NCBI GenBank assembly: GCA_963678675.1
Contig: OY783191.1
Coordinates: forward strand, 10,041,995-10,105,994
DNA: 64,000 nucleotides
DNA from: Xiphydria camelus
Taxonomy: Eukaryota; Arthropoda; Insecta; Hymenoptera; Xiphydriidae
Reading direction: 5' to 3'
Position 1 is the first letter of the stretch; each line of letters opens with the position of its first letter. Both the position numbers and the translations under genes were made by a program. This document shows, piece by piece, positions 1 to 11,134 of the stretch. The notes beneath the pieces are model-generated. The model had not been told where the DNA came from, did no database searches, and was given only the letters and a program-made list of their open reading frames with translations.

Positions 1-453
1 TGTGCAAACGGCATACATGCATAAAATGTGAAAAAAGGAACTAGAAATGTCAAATCTTTCGATTCAGATGTATTTTATTGCGCAAATAATTATGCACATT
101 AGTAAAAGCAACACGAACACGGATTACGAATAAGTGTAAAAAGACAGTAACTCTTAGCAAGCGATGCACGCAGCGCGGAACCCCCAGGGTGCAAGTTATG
201 ACATGTACAGGCCAGGCTCAGATATCAATTCAAGTTATAGAGACTAGGTCGTATGACTTCGACTTGTAGAGATAAATTCGTGTAACGGAGAATGTGTTTT
301 TCAGAATTGGAGTTAGAGAGACAAAATAATGCGTCTCTGGAGAGCTTGCGAGCGATTCGAGTTATCGGATGTTCATTTTTCGATTTAAAGAGTTTTTGGC
401 CTTCCAAAATCAAGACAATAGAAAAATTCTTAGTCTTATAAAGGTTTTCGGCT

Positions 454-2089
454 GGGATTATACGCAGTCAGGATTTTCAAAAAATCGATTTTTTAAACAT
501 TTTATTTTCGTAATGTACTTATATATATGTATGTACATACACAGAAAATTTCATGTCAATCCGACGAATATTCTCGAAGTTACACGCACATTTGCAGTAC
601 AGAAATAACATCGGAGACGGTGACCCAAAACGTACTCCGGGATTTTGAAAGCTGCACCTTACGATGATAAAGAAGTTATGAAGAAAGAATGTATTGGGCA
701 CTTACAGAAGAGAATGGGCATGCGACTCGGAGATTGTGTGAACAAAAACGTGGAAACCGTTGAAAAAAGTGGAAAAAAAGAGAAAAAAAGCTCTTGGGGT
801 GGGAAAGGCAAACTTACTGGTAAAATGATCGATAAATTGACAGTTTACTATGGCTTCGTAATTAGAAAAAATTGTGATTCCGTAGACAATATGCGTAATG
901 CAATCTGGGCTTCATTTTATCATTATTGCTCAACAGACGAAAATCCTCAACACGAAAAGTACCCGATCGAACCTAAGTCATGGTGCTGTTGGCAGCGGGC
1001 AGTAGCTGCGAATGAATTATCTACTTTTAAGCATGATTATCAGCCATTACCATAGGATGTCGCTGAAGCTGTGTATCCGATCTATAGGTACAGATCTCAG
1101 CAATGAGAAATTATTAGAAGGATGTGTGGGTGGTTTCACGCAAAGCAACAACGAGAGTTACAATCAACTTATATGGAAAATCACTCCGAAAATCGTTCCG
1201 GGTGGCTCAAAAATCGTGGAAATGGCTGCATACATCGCTACCGGTGTATTCAATGAAGGTACAGCATCACTCTTGTATTTTATGAATGCAATGGGACTTT
1301 CACTTGGGCCCAATGCGCATTCATATGCTGAAAAGGAGGATGCACAGTGTGTCGCGATCTCCGACCAAAGAGCGCATGACAATACACGAGAGGGAAAAAT
1401 GGTTCGCAGACAACACCAAATTGAATTATTAGAAGCTGCTGAAGGAATGGAGGGTTTTTTTATATGGTCCTGGAATAGACGACTCGATGAAAGTTGAAAA
1501 AATTTTTTTTTACTGTGTGTAAAGTGCTTTTGAAACTTTAAACGCGTTTTTCTCAATACTGTGTTTTTGAAGTCGATGACTAAAATTTCTCGGAAACGGC
1601 TGAACCGTACGGTCTCAAATTTTTACACAAGCTTTCTAAATATATTTTTTAGTAACTGATCGAAGGTTTTTTCTCACCGATAAATATTTTCCATTTTATA
1701 AACAATTTAAGCCCAAAATTTATGTCGAAAATCGACACTTTTGTTTTGAGAAGCCGCAATTTTGTCAAAAATTAATATTTTGTTGATTCCTTCGATTAAG
1801 TACTAGATAGTACCTTATATTAACGAGATTTTTTTGGTTTTTTCATTTCAGATGATCCAATCCAGAGATATCGTGCTCACCGCAAGACGCCTTTTTTTAG
1901 AGGAGCTCCTAGAGATCGGCTATAGCAGCTTTAAAAATAATTATTTTTTGACAAATAAAAAATATGAAAGTAAAGCTAAAAGTTGCCACAATATGTATAT
2001 ATATTTTTACGTCAATAAATGAAAATGTCTTCTCAGGAAAAATTCTTGAAAAATCGATTTTTTTCGGCCTCCTGACTGCGTATAACCCC
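454..2089 (+). mobile_element. Mutator-like DNA transposon relic
   Basis: Terminal inverted repeats bound the element: GGGATTATACGCAGTCAGGA at 454-473 and its near-perfect complement ending at 2089 (one mismatch in the first 20). A second matching block around the TTTTTCAAAAAATCGATTTTT stretch follows on both sides. The enclosed protein is a Mutator-like transposase, which fits a MULE. No clear 9-bp target duplication was found; TTATAAAG left and TTATTAAAG right are only an imperfect candidate. About 550 bp after the coding remnant (1500-2050) is AT-rich and non-coding. Confidence 0.7.
645..1497 (+). pseudogene. Mutator-like transposase, C-terminal part, broken
   Basis: The translation has the hallmarks of the arthropod Mutator-like transposase domain: an early KECIGHLQKRMG motif, a GGKGKLTGKMIDKL segment, then the WASFYHY, DENPQH and SWCCWQRA blocks, and later CVGGF, NNES and WKITPK. 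The enzyme would cut and paste the element in the nucleus. It is dead here. A TAG stop sits at 1053-1055, a frameshift follows within about 40 bases (frame moves to the 1012-1497 frame), and a third shift in the T-run near 1456 loses the family's C-terminal YGPGIDDS motif, which is readable in the next frame. The N-terminal region upstream of 645 is missing or unrecognisable. Family assignment is from recognition of motif order, not a search. Confidence 0.75.
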
Positions 2090-2795
2090 TTATTAAAGAA
2101 GTTCGAATTATCGAAGTACTATAGGTACAACGAACTCGAGCGAAAGCATTAGGTACTCTCTACCCTTCTACTTCTTCTTTATTCATTCGGAATGTATACG
2201 ACAGGGATTTTCTATTTTCAGTATCTTTGTTATTCGTTTAACTATGTTACTTTATTAATAACGAAAATAATGTCTACATCGTGTAAGTTGAACTTGGTGT
2301 TATAAAACCCTCTACCGTACGAAAGTACAGATACAAAATTCGAAAAAATCGTAGAAATATTTCGGGTAAAATACGTAACGATCAATATAAAATCTATTAT
2401 CACTCCACACGAAGAGAATTTTGTGATAATGTTTGTTAAAAAAATATAGTACCTAGTCATATATTATATGACATTGTGAGACTTTTTTGCAAAATATGAG
2501 AAACGCTCCTGCATATCTAAAACAAAATTTAGTATTCGGTGTATAATAACAATAGCTATTGATATTAACACCTGAAGGACCGGTCGCGCGCTAGCGCGGA
2601 AATTCGATACGACCACGAAAGACCAGTCTCGCGCTAACGTGGTTTTGTCAATAATAACTTCAGAGCCATGTCTTGGGTAAAATTATAAATGTGATCAATC
2701 GGAAACACATTAATTCCACTGACATAGATTTGCTTTACTGATAACGGTAGTTTCCGGTGTTGACAAAGCTGTTGATCGTGCTCTGATCAATATAT

Positions 2796-3215
2796 TTGGA
2801 ATTTTACACAATTCTACGAAAAACAAGAAAATTGACTAAAAAAGTAGCTTTCTTTTTATGCAATTGTGCATTGTTTAACGCTTTCGTTATTTTTAACGAA
2901 CTAAATGCAACAACAAAAATAAAATATCAGAGTCTTTTGCTAAAGGTCGCTAAATCATTGATTAACAATAACGATGACGATCAAGAGTCTCGAATTTCCG
3001 AACTTGGTCCTTCGCGCTCTACAACAGGATACGTGCATTATGATTGTCCTGAAAGGCTTTCCGGTAATCTTTGCGATCATAAATTGATCAATATTGTCAA
3101 TGACAAAACTAAAAAAACCTGCTCGAAGAGCTTGTAGAGCGTGTACAGTAAATAAAAAGCGCGGAGATATACTTTTTATGTGTAAATTTTGTGGTATCCC
3201 ACTACACAGAGTGTT
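2796..3215 (+). pseudogene. piggyBac transposase C-terminus, frameshifted
   Basis: The frame starting at 2796 carries the end of the piggyBac DDE transposase: a FYTILRKTRKLTKK / FFLCNCALFNAF segment, a LLKVAKSL helix, an acidic linker and an ERLSGNLCDH block. The Cys-rich zinc-binding tail follows only after a frameshift in the A-run near 3113, where PARRACRACTVNKKR and then MCKFCGIPLH appear, ending at a stop near 3213. The protein is normally about 550-600 residues, so only the last quarter remains, and the DDD catalytic core is gone. It cannot be functional as it stands. Distance to the right TTAA site is about 340 bp, a normal 3' region for this family. Confidence 0.75.
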
Positions 3216-3455
3216 TTAATGTGTATCATACAAAAAAGTACTACAACTACTAAAAGTACTAAAAGTACTACTAAAACTACTAAATTAAAAATTTCGAACT
3301 CTAAAATTGTAGACCGTCTTATTTAATGAGTTTTTTGTTACGAAACATGTCACTTATTTCCTCTATTTTCATGATTCACTAAATATTGAACCCGAAAGAA
3401 AATTTATAGTAATTACCCTCATGCTCGCATATTAATTTTGACCTTTTCGCGACCT

Positions 3456-3540
3456 GCAGTCCTTTACTGTAATCATCATACATCTAACAGTTAACATCTA
3501 ACTATGAATGATGGTTGTCATACTTACAGTAAAGGACCGC
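3456..3540. repeat. 17-bp-arm hairpin
   Basis: GCAGTCCTTTACTGTAA at 3456-3472 is repeated in exact inverted orientation at 3524-3540, enclosing 51 bp. It lies immediately inside the proposed right end of the piggyBac relic and may be a subterminal transposase-binding structure. Confidence 0.6.
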
Positions 3541-3721
3541 AAAGTCCTGAATAGGTTAACGTTAAGGGGGTACTTACTATACATATTTTTCTTCGTGATT
3601 AAATGGCGAGAAGACTTTCACTAGAAAAAATAACGTATAATTCTTTTGTATATTTTTAGACATATCATCCAATATTCGACCACGTCATGTCTCACTATAT
3701 TGACTTTATTTCCTACTTTAA

Positions 3722-3943
3722 CACGTTGAGCCCCACATGCCCACCGGTGGGCATTCCCAATTTTGATTGTTACTTACTATTATTTTTTCAAATATATTTT
3801 TATGGGTTGGGGGGGGGGAGGGTATATACTCTGCTGGTATTTTATTATTTCCTTTAGTTTCCTGCTGTGACCCACCGATGGGTCACGTGGTCCCAAAATG
3901 TAAAACAGAAATGCCCACCGGTGGGCACGTAGGGCTCAACGTG
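3722..3943. mobile_element. TTAA-flanked MITE (piggyBac type)
   Basis: 222 bp flanked by TTAA at 3718-3721 and 3944-3947. The inverted repeats begin CACGTTGAGCCC and continue for about 33 bp with few mismatches. Each arm contains the palindrome CCCACCGGTGGG, and a third related palindrome (GACCCACCGATGGGTC) lies in the middle. There is no coding capacity. Mobilisation by a piggyBac-family transposase is inferred from the TTAA duplication. Confidence 0.85.
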
Positions 3944-3947
3944 TTAA

Positions 3948-4776
3948 GTACTCATTAGCTTCGATTTATTTCCTATGCCATACGTATGTGTCGTTACAAC
4001 GTCAATTGAAAATATTAATTTTTTCAATGACACCGTATCATTATTCCCACGTTCTACTTTCGTCAAACGTGGTTCTTGGAAACATTTGCCTACCTCGACT
4101 TATCGCCTCGGTGGTCGCAATAGAGAGACGCATATGCGCGTGCGTTTTACTCGGCTGTGCCAAAGCCATTATTATCCCATCGGCGAAACGATGCGTACAT
4201 CTCGAAGTCCGTGCGTGTTCGAGACGTTCGAGGTGCGACAGGGTAGGTCAGACCGGGAGGCCAACGGGTGACGGTTTAGAAAGTGTGCATCTCCATTCGC
4301 TTTGTAATCGTAAGCGACGTAATGCAATTATTAGTCGCGCAACCGCGGCTGAAGTATTATCGTTATTATCATCGCTGTACCTATTCGTCGCGGTCCACTA
4401 TCGATACGTGTTGGTCACGGCAGCAGTACTTAATGTTCTACATTATCAGTCGGGCGGAAATACATCGAACTCTTTTCGTTTCATAGAAATTATAACCTAC
4501 GAGCAACGTTAACGAGGAATGATCGATTTGCGGACAATGGAATTGAAAGGAAAGTCCCGGGGCCGGTGAAAATTGAAAAGTAAAGGTGAAGCTTCGTTTT
4601 CTCTACAGCGAAGTATGACTGAAACTGTCTACATTCATAATTATTTCCATTCCCTTACATGCGAAATGCGTTGTTACAGTTCGCAGTTATGCAGATCATC
4701 TATTACTGTGTACTTGTGGACGGTTTTCGTTAAACTGTATATACCAAGAAAACTGTTTATTAAAACTTAATGAATA
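3948..4776. other. Unassigned unique sequence
   Basis: About 830 bp between two TTAA MITEs. The part 4000-4450 is more GC-rich than its surroundings and has long overlapping open frames, but none resembles a known protein and codon composition is not convincing. It could contain an untranslated exon or promoter. No repeat structure was seen. Confidence 0.3.
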
Positions 4777-4780
4777 TTAA

Positions 4781-5049
4781 CCCTTCACCACTCGCTAGAA
4801 ACCTACGACCTTGGGTGCTCGCACGGCGAGCGCTGAGCCGCCGTGCTAAACGGAGCACGCTGTTGCCACATTACCGGCTACTTTGCACTGAACGGGAGAC
4901 GAATGTAAGTGCGTGGTGGCAACACTGTATCTTGAGCGTTTGTCGGAGAGCTACTCGCACTGGGTGGCTCGGCGCCGCTTTTCCGTTCGCTCGGACAATT
5001 ATCATTTTTTTTACGGCGGCGCCGCGCTCATATAGCGAGTGGTGAAGGG
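4781..5049. mobile_element. TTAA-flanked MITE, family A copy 1
   Basis: 269 bp between TTAA at 4777-4780 and 5050-5053. The terminal repeats are CCCTTCACCACTCGCTA and its complement. It is GC-rich compared with its flanks. The second family member at 10262-10658 is in the opposite orientation and is recognisably the same sequence along most of its length. Non-coding. Confidence 0.88.
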
Positions 5050-5103
5050 TTAACTATAAAAATAAATTATTAATATTCCTATCTAATCAAATTCAGCACG
5101 ATA

Positions 5104-5211
5104 TAATCGAAAGTCGTGGTCACCTATCACCATTGGTTAGTTGATAATCGATATCGATAATCGAAAGTCGCGGTCACCTATCCCCATTAGTTAGTTGATA
5201 ATCGATATCGA
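5104..5211. repeat. Two-unit 54-bp tandem repeat
   Basis: Two adjacent 54-bp units (5104-5157 and 5158-5211) beginning TAATCGAAAGTCG and ending with GATAATCGATATCGA differ at only a few positions. Each unit ends in the palindrome ATCGATATCGAT. Confidence 0.85.
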
Positions 5212-6165
5212 TATAGTATTCGATAGTTAAAACGAGAAAATTCAATATGATAAAATTAGTGTTGAAGTAAATGTAAATGTCGTTATGAAATACGTTTTAG
5301 GCGCGCGCTTGCGCGTGCAAATGGTCTACCGTATGTCCCGGCCAGAACCCCACAATAGGGAGGTTCGGACCAAAAATATTTTATGTTATTTCTCTATGGA
5401 AACTATTTTGCATGTGTAAGTAACCATGTACGTAAAAGAATTTTTCAAAAAAAATAAAATTTACTACTTCAAATTGCACATTGTAACTCCGGCGATAACG
5501 TTAGAGACGAGAACGTTTTCTTATTGGTTTGACGTCACTTGCCAGACACAAGCTCCGCCTTCTCCTGGGGAGCAGTGCAGGCATATAGCGCGAACGTGAT
5601 TTAACTATCTGGCTCTCTTGGATCGGCAAATGTTTAGGGGGTGAATCAGCGATGGTCAGAAGGGAAAAGGGCTAAGTTTCTATTTGAGGAAAGGCTTATT
5701 GTTGAGACAGATGAAGTTGATAAAAACAATAAGATTGACGTAAATTCCTCAAAAGATTCTGAAGTAGGTAAACAAACTTCGACGAAGTGCACGTATTAAA
5801 GATTTGCGTAACATATCATATGATGAAGATTACTGTTGAATATTAATTTTTTAAATTTGATCACGGTACTATCAATTTTTATGTAATCTTATTAGAATAT
5901 AAGAGTAATTTGTATCTACAAACTATGTATGTATCAGCATAGATTTAAGATTGAATGATAATGATTACTTGGTCGGATTGAGGTCTTCTTTTGGGGTTTT
6001 TCCTTAATCCGTAGCAATAAATGTTGGACCATTGTTATGTTCCCCAAAAGCAAATTATAATAGATAAGAAAACTTCTACATTAATTTAATCGATTACTTC
6101 TTGAGTGAGAGTATTGAAATAAGCAAAAACTGCTCGATGTTAGATATTTATAATCCTAAGTTTAA

Positions 6166-6466
6166 CCCTTTCGCTCATGGTGACCACAAATGTGGACACG
6201 CGTGGATTAATGTATATATAAGGTCATAAATTAGATTTTTGACCGTTTGTTCACAAGAAGTACATTCGTGGACATTGTAACGAACGTATAAGGCATATAT
6301 CGCCATACAAATTAAAAATTAAATTTATAAATAAACTAAAAAATTTAAATTTATGCAAAAAAAAATTTTTATATTAAACAAAATTAAAATTTAAAGCATC
6401 GAAGAGCTGGAGTATACATTATCAATTGTATGGCTGTAAAAATAAAAATTCGTGAGTGTGAAAGGG
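6166..6466. mobile_element. TTAA-flanked MITE nested in 5329-7371
   Basis: 301 bp between TTAA at 6162-6165 and 6467-6470, with terminal repeats CCCTTTCGCTCA and CCCTTTCACACTCA. It is AT-rich inside and non-coding. The TTAA target duplication indicates piggyBac-type mobilisation. Confidence 0.7.
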
Positions 6467-7037
6467 TTAAGAATATGATTTATTATCGTAAAGGAAATGT
6501 AAGAGAGAGGCTACAGATTTATAACTCTACCCTTGCTAAAAAGTTTCCAATACTTTACAACCGGAAAAAACCCGGCGCGCCTAGCGGCCCAGATGAGCAT
6601 GTGGTGTGTAGCTTGATACAGAATGATTTCTGGTCACTCTGTCCCTTCTAAACGGGCTTTGCAGCGTCTACTAAATAAGAAATAGTTAGTTCCGAGACAG
6701 CAACAACGAAGTGTATGTGCTTTTTGGACGTGTGGACGTTAAAACCCGCGCTGAAGCCACTACTACTTAATACGTACTGCTGGCTGTTGCGTTTTCTACG
6801 GTAAATCTACTCGTTGCGAGTATAGTTTGGACGTTGTGGCGGAGGTGTCTGGCAACTGACGTCACGCAACGTAGCCTCATGTCGAGGTCCCGTTTTCTAG
6901 CCTCGCGTCAATTCATGATTTTTAAATATTTATAGCACGATTAACTCTTAATATTTTGCGCTACAACTTCGGTTAACGTTTTTGTGACCTAAACTCTATC
7001 GATTTTCATTTTTAAAAAAATTACCGAACCTCCCTAT

Positions 7038-7343
7038 TGCAGGGACCTTAAAACTTACCATCGGCCGTGCTTGGTCGGTACTCGAGTCATTTTTTACCGG
7101 TAGAAGTCGAGTCGGTAGTTACAGTTGGTGTCAATTCGGGAGATCGAAGCATCTAATCTCAAAATTGTGAATTTCGGAATTATGGTGAGTAATTTTCATT
7201 ATTCACAAATTCACGATTTTGAGATTAGACGCTTCGATTACCCGAATTGACACCTACTTTAACTACCGACTCGACTTCTACCGGTAAAAAATGACTCGAG
7301 TACCGACCAAGCACGGCCGATGGTAAATTTCAAGATCCCTGCA
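7038..7343. mobile_element. Foldback element inside a terminal repeat
   Basis: About 306 bp forming one long hairpin with arms near 140 bp. The left arm starts CAGGGACCTTAAAACTTACC and the right arm ends with the matching complement and TCCCTG. It sits within the right terminal repeat of the 5329-7371 element: CCGAACCTCCCTATTG precedes it and the rest of the repeat (TGGGGTTCTGGCC) follows. The inner part (TCAATTCGGGAGATCGAAGC) is shared with the foldback at 57040-57852. Confidence 0.8.
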
Positions 7344-8068
7344 ACTGTGGGGTTCTGGCCGGGACATACGGTAGTATCCTATTAGTTTACCAACAGATGT
7401 ACGTGGGTCATTTGAAAAGTTTCCGGCCTTATTGCCAATCAGTCATGATAGAATTTAATTCTTGCTATCGTCTGATAGATGGCGTTGATACATGTATCCT
7501 GTGGCGGCCTAGCACCAGGAGGCGCTGTCCTTTCTCGCAAGTGGTCGAACACGAATACCGTTCCTTTATAAGACCGTAGCTGTTCGAAACTCACGGAGGA
7601 CAACACAGAGCCACAGCTTACCAAACAAACAGCTCACATACTCTTCTATTAGCGCAGATCTTCGCGCATCGAGCCATCTTTGGTTAAATCACGGCAGTGC
7701 TATACAACAAAGGGATTCTTTTATTTTGCTCACTCAGCATGCGACCGATGCCGGCTTAAAAAATCTTTAATTCAGCCCTGTGTTTTAATCCAAAATGGCG
7801 TCGATCGCGTCACGTGACCATTTCATGTGAGATCAAAGGTGCCGACAGTGAGTTGGCCAGCTTATTGTTTGGTAAGCTGTGACAGAGCGTCTAAGGCAGG
7901 AATCGGCCTAGCCTTACTGACGAGTCCAAAGGCCGACTCCGGGACGAAACGCTTCGCCAATAACATGGCGACCAACCTTTTCGCCAAAGTCCCATAAAAA
8001 TGCCAAGTCATTCCAATCAGTACTTTGCTCATGACACTTTTAAAGTTGACAGATGTTTTCTGTCGACA

Positions 8069-9155
8069 ATGGAAAAAATCGAGTATCGCGCAGCGATCAA
8101 GTACATTTATTTGAAAGGAAAAAAACTCAGGAAATAAAAGACGAGTTATACTCAGTATACGGTGAAATGTCCCCTTCCCAGATAGAAAAGTTCCTCCAGA
8201 ATTGCGGTACAATGCCACGGTAGAAATATCAGGTTCTACCGACACGACATGCTTCGACAAGGTTTGCATCAACTTTGGCGGTATATTGGCGGCCTTGGCG
8301 GCACTACACTAATCCTGTGGCACACTTTTCCACATTATTACGGTAGTATAGCTGCACAGCGTTCCGGTAATATACCGTCTTCCTGTACTGACAGTGTACT
8401 GGCAGGTACATGCATTTTGCCTCCAATATATGCCGGAATTTCAAATCTCTAGAATTGCGGTACAATGCCACTGTAGGAATACCTATCAGGTTCTACCGAC
8501 ACGACGTGCTTCAACAAGATCTGCATCAACTTTGGCGGTATATTGGCGGCACTGCACTAATTCTGTGGCAGACTTTTCTATCTGGGTTCGTACATAACCG
8601 TCAAACATTGGGTGGCTAAGTACAAACGTGGCAGTACCAGTATTTTTGATGGTGACGTTCTGGGCGCCAAAAAACTGTTTCAACTGACGAAATTGTGGAC
8701 TTAGTGCATGAAACTGTGATGAAAGATCGTCGATTGACCATGAAGGAGATTGCTGAGGCTTGTAAGATATCAGATGAACGGGTGCACACGATTTTGCACA
8801 AGGATTTGGGTATGAGAAAATTATCCGCGCGCTGGGTGCCGCGTTTGTTGACAATTGACCGAAAGCGAGTACGGCTTGACATGACGCGGGAGTGTCTTGA
8901 GCTGTATACAAAAATCCAGCTGAATTTTTGCGGTGTTTGATAACTGTCGATGAAATCTGGATCTAAAATTTCTTGGGGGGAAAAAATTTGGGACAAATGC
9001 CGAGGTAGAAAATGCTGTAGACTGGTATTTTTCAGGTGGAAAAAAGAATTTTGTTATGACGGCTTGAAGGGTTGGGAGAAATTATGGATTAATTAATGTA
9101 TCGAATTACGAGGAGACTATGTTGAGAAATAAATTTAGTTTACCTTGAAATATGT
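8069..9155 (+). pseudogene. mariner transposase, deleted and interrupted
   Basis: An ATG at 8069 opens a mariner-type N-terminal helix-turn-helix (IEYRAAIKYIYLKGKK) that frameshifts at about 8130. It is then interrupted by the insertion at 8177-8586 and resumes with TVKHWVAKYKRG at about 8597. The second helix-turn-helix follows in the 8695-8940 frame (MKEIAEACKISDERV and MRKLSARWVPRLLT). A deletion at about 8940-9000 removes the whole DDD catalytic core. The C-terminal segment ending NVSNYEETMLRNKF is readable at about 9000-9150 with further stops. Normal mariner transposases are about 345 residues; less than half is left. It cannot catalyse transposition, though DNA binding by such a remnant is imaginable. 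Confidence 0.85.
8177..8586. mobile_element. 410-bp insertion with 15-bp inverted ends and an internal duplication
   Basis: The ends CCCAGATAGAAAAGT (8177) and ACTTTTCTATCTGGG (ending 8586) are exact complements. The element interrupts the mariner transposase exactly where the homologous copy B is continuous. Inside, a block of about 130 bp (8200-8332) is repeated directly at 8453-8586, both beginning GAATTGCGGTACAATGCCAC. Only TT is duplicated at the ends, so the superfamily is unclear. Confidence 0.75.
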
Positions 9156-9198
9156 GTTTTTGCTAAAAAGGCCGGAAACTTTTCAAACGACCCACGTA

Positions 9199-10257
9199 TT
9201 TTAGAATATGGCGAAATAAGTATTTCGTTAGGACAGGAAAATGTATGTTAATTATTGTAATGTTTATTTCATTCGAACAGTTGCTTCGAAACATTTAATA
9301 GTGTTAAATAAATATCGCGATAGTTAAACAATATTTACTTATTGTTAGCCTAACAAGATGTTTATTTCGTCATATACAAACACCAAACCTATTAACTACA
9401 AATAAAATGTTTTCCTAGTGTATGAGTTAAAATCGTAAAGTACCCGTGCTTATATGAATAAGTCTCGCAGTGAATACATATTTCGTATACCTACCTACCG
9501 ACAATATGAGAGAAATGTTTCTTTGATTTTAACAAACGGGGATATGTCCATTGCTGATTAAATATTCATTTCACTCAATAAAGTATTTATCGGATCAATA
9601 AAATTTACGTGGGTTCACAATTACAGATTATATGTATCTTTCTTAGGAGGCTGTATCGAAAGCCAACTAGATATTTAATTATGGATCCACTGACCGCAAA
9701 ATACCAAAGCTTTCATTATAAGACAATTAATATTTATGAATCTATTTGAATAAAGAAGAATTATCGTCGGTACGATTTTCCATAAACATTTATACACAGA
9801 GAGATAAATTAGTTTGCTCAACTCTACAGCTTCAAGTGGCAACTTTGACGAATGTTTAATTGATAGATTTTTTCTGTAAATTTATTTGAAATTTTGGTCA
9901 AATAGAGATTGAGGTATTCTGAACTTCCTCTAATTTTTTTAGATATTTTTAGGTGTAGTTTAATTGTTATTAATGTTTTTTGAAAGACACTTTTATACGC
10001 GTTCCCTTTACTCAAGCTGTAAAAATGACACATTTTCACCTTTTTACGGAAAACTGTTCTGTAAATATTTTAGAAAAACTAGAGAGATGGAGAGAAAAAA
10101 ATTAGAAATTTTGTAACAAAAACAAACATCAAATTCAGGTTTTATTAAAGAACGATTGGCTTTCAAAGATTCGAAAAACTATTGAAATTCAATTGTGGTT
10201 GGGATGAGGAGTAGCGATGTGGCAACACTGTACGATGCGTTCATCGTTGCCACTCCG
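9199..10257. other. Unassigned AT-rich sequence
   Basis: No supported gene. The part 9220-9420 (with repeated TATTTCG and TTAATTATT words) loosely resembles 12050-12290, suggesting two diverged copies of an AT-rich repeat. 10205-10258 contains a short GTGGCAACACTG block like one found inside the family A MITEs. Confidence 0.3.
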
Positions 10258-10261
10258 TTAA

Positions 10262-10658
10262 CCCTTCGTCACTCGCTATATGAGCGCGGCGCCGCCGTTT
10301 TTAGATTTTAAGTGATTTTTTAATTTTTTACTATTAGAAAAATTCGAAAAAATATAAATGCTTCCTTTAAACATTTCTGAAACGGCCCGTGGCTATAATT
10401 TAAAAAAAAATACACTTGCGCAATTAAAAAAAAATTATAATTGTCCGAGCGAACGGAAAAGCGGCGCCGAGCCGCCCAGTGCGAGTAGCTCTCCGACAAA
10501 CGCTCGAGATACAGTGTTGCCACGACGCACTTATATTCGTCCTACTCGCGCGCATCACTAAACGTCAATGTGGCAACAGCGTGCTCCGTTTAGCACGGCG
10601 GCTCAGCGCTCGCCATGCGACCGCCTAAGGTCGTAGGTTTCTAGCGAGTTACGAAGGG
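10262..10658. mobile_element. TTAA-flanked MITE, family A copy 2
   Basis: 397 bp between TTAA at 10258-10261 and 10659-10662, in inverse orientation to copy 1 at 4781-5049. The termini are CCCTTCGTCACTCGCTA and CCCTTCGTAACTCGCTA. It matches copy 1 over both GC-rich parts (for example GAGCGAACGGAAAAGCGGCG) but has about 130 bp of extra AT-rich DNA at roughly 10300-10432. Non-coding. Confidence 0.88.
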
Positions 10659-11134
10659 TTAATACGTTTCTTTAAATCGCTCGCTTTAATAAATTTACTA
10701 CCCTTGTATCTTAATCGTTTCAACATTTTTAATTTCGAAATAACGAATACTAACAAATACACGGGGTAACGACAAATTGTCGTCGCATAACCTGACTATG
10801 ATCACGTTGTTGCCACATTCACTCGCGTTATTTTGTGTATGTGTAGAGGTACGTCCATGCATACAGTGAGCCTGTGTGGGAGTACAGTCTCTACTAAATT
10901 TTTTTTCTACAACGCTGTATACCGCCCTCTACTTATCTAAATCCTCGTGACAGAAACTTTTAGACTTGAATTACTCGAGGAAATACTCGAGAAAAGTTTA
11001 AAACATTTTCTGATGTCTAACATTTTCTAAGAAAATTTTCCGAATTTCATAGTTTCTCGTTGAATTTTTGATCGTGAATATTAAAAGTTTTTTATATAGA
11101 TGGAATATTTATTAATTTAGAGTAAATATATGTA

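Larger units (their letters stand above)
2569..3555 (+). mobile_element. piggyBac-like element relic, probable limits
   Basis: A piggyBac transposase tail (2796-3215) lies between two TTAA sites, 2565-2568 and 3556-3559, the target specificity of piggyBac. The left end reads CACCTGAAGGAC and the reverse complement of the right end CCTATTCAGGAC, so the terminal repeats match only partly. Two degenerate copies of a GACCGGTCGCGCGCTA-like motif sit just inside the left end (2578 and 2620). A hairpin (3456-3472 with 3524-3540) sits just inside the right end. The limits are an inference. Confidence 0.5.
5329..7371. mobile_element. TA-flanked DNA element with CCGTATGTCC ends
   Basis: The termini CCGTATGTCCCGGCCAGAAC (left) and its exact complement (right) are flanked by TA on both sides (5327-5328 and 7372-7373), the IS630-Tc1-mariner signature. 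The match continues to about 29 bp. The element is about 2.04 kb but contains two younger insertions, 6166-6466 and 7038-7343, the second of which interrupts its own right terminal repeat. No transposase is recognisable. A short open stretch near 5640-5800 and another at 6470-6650 have no family resemblance that I can name. Confidence 0.75.
7402..9196 (+). mobile_element. mariner element, copy A, with two insertions
   Basis: The ends CGTGGGTCATTTGAAAAGTT and its complement are flanked by TA (7400-7401 and 9197-9198). A shorter relative with the same ends lies at 17418-18263 in reverse orientation. Comparing the two shows that copy A carries an extra block at about 7502-7985 (containing a TTACCAAACAA inverted pair at 7614 and 7866) and the element at 8177-8586. 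The remaining sequence is a mariner backbone with an internal deletion. Confidence 0.85.

Noticed and set aside
3975..4512. 174- and 98-residue overlapping frames
   Set aside because: GC-raised unique sequence, but three overlapping frames are equally open and none looks like a protein family; listed only as unassigned.
5640..5800. About 50-codon frame (KRAKFLFEERLIVETDEVDK)
   Set aside because: Protein-like and possibly a transposase piece of the 5329-7371 element, but too short to assign.
10320..10561. Frames in the family A MITE
   Set aside because: Not conserved with the other copy at 4781-5049, which has indels relative to it.
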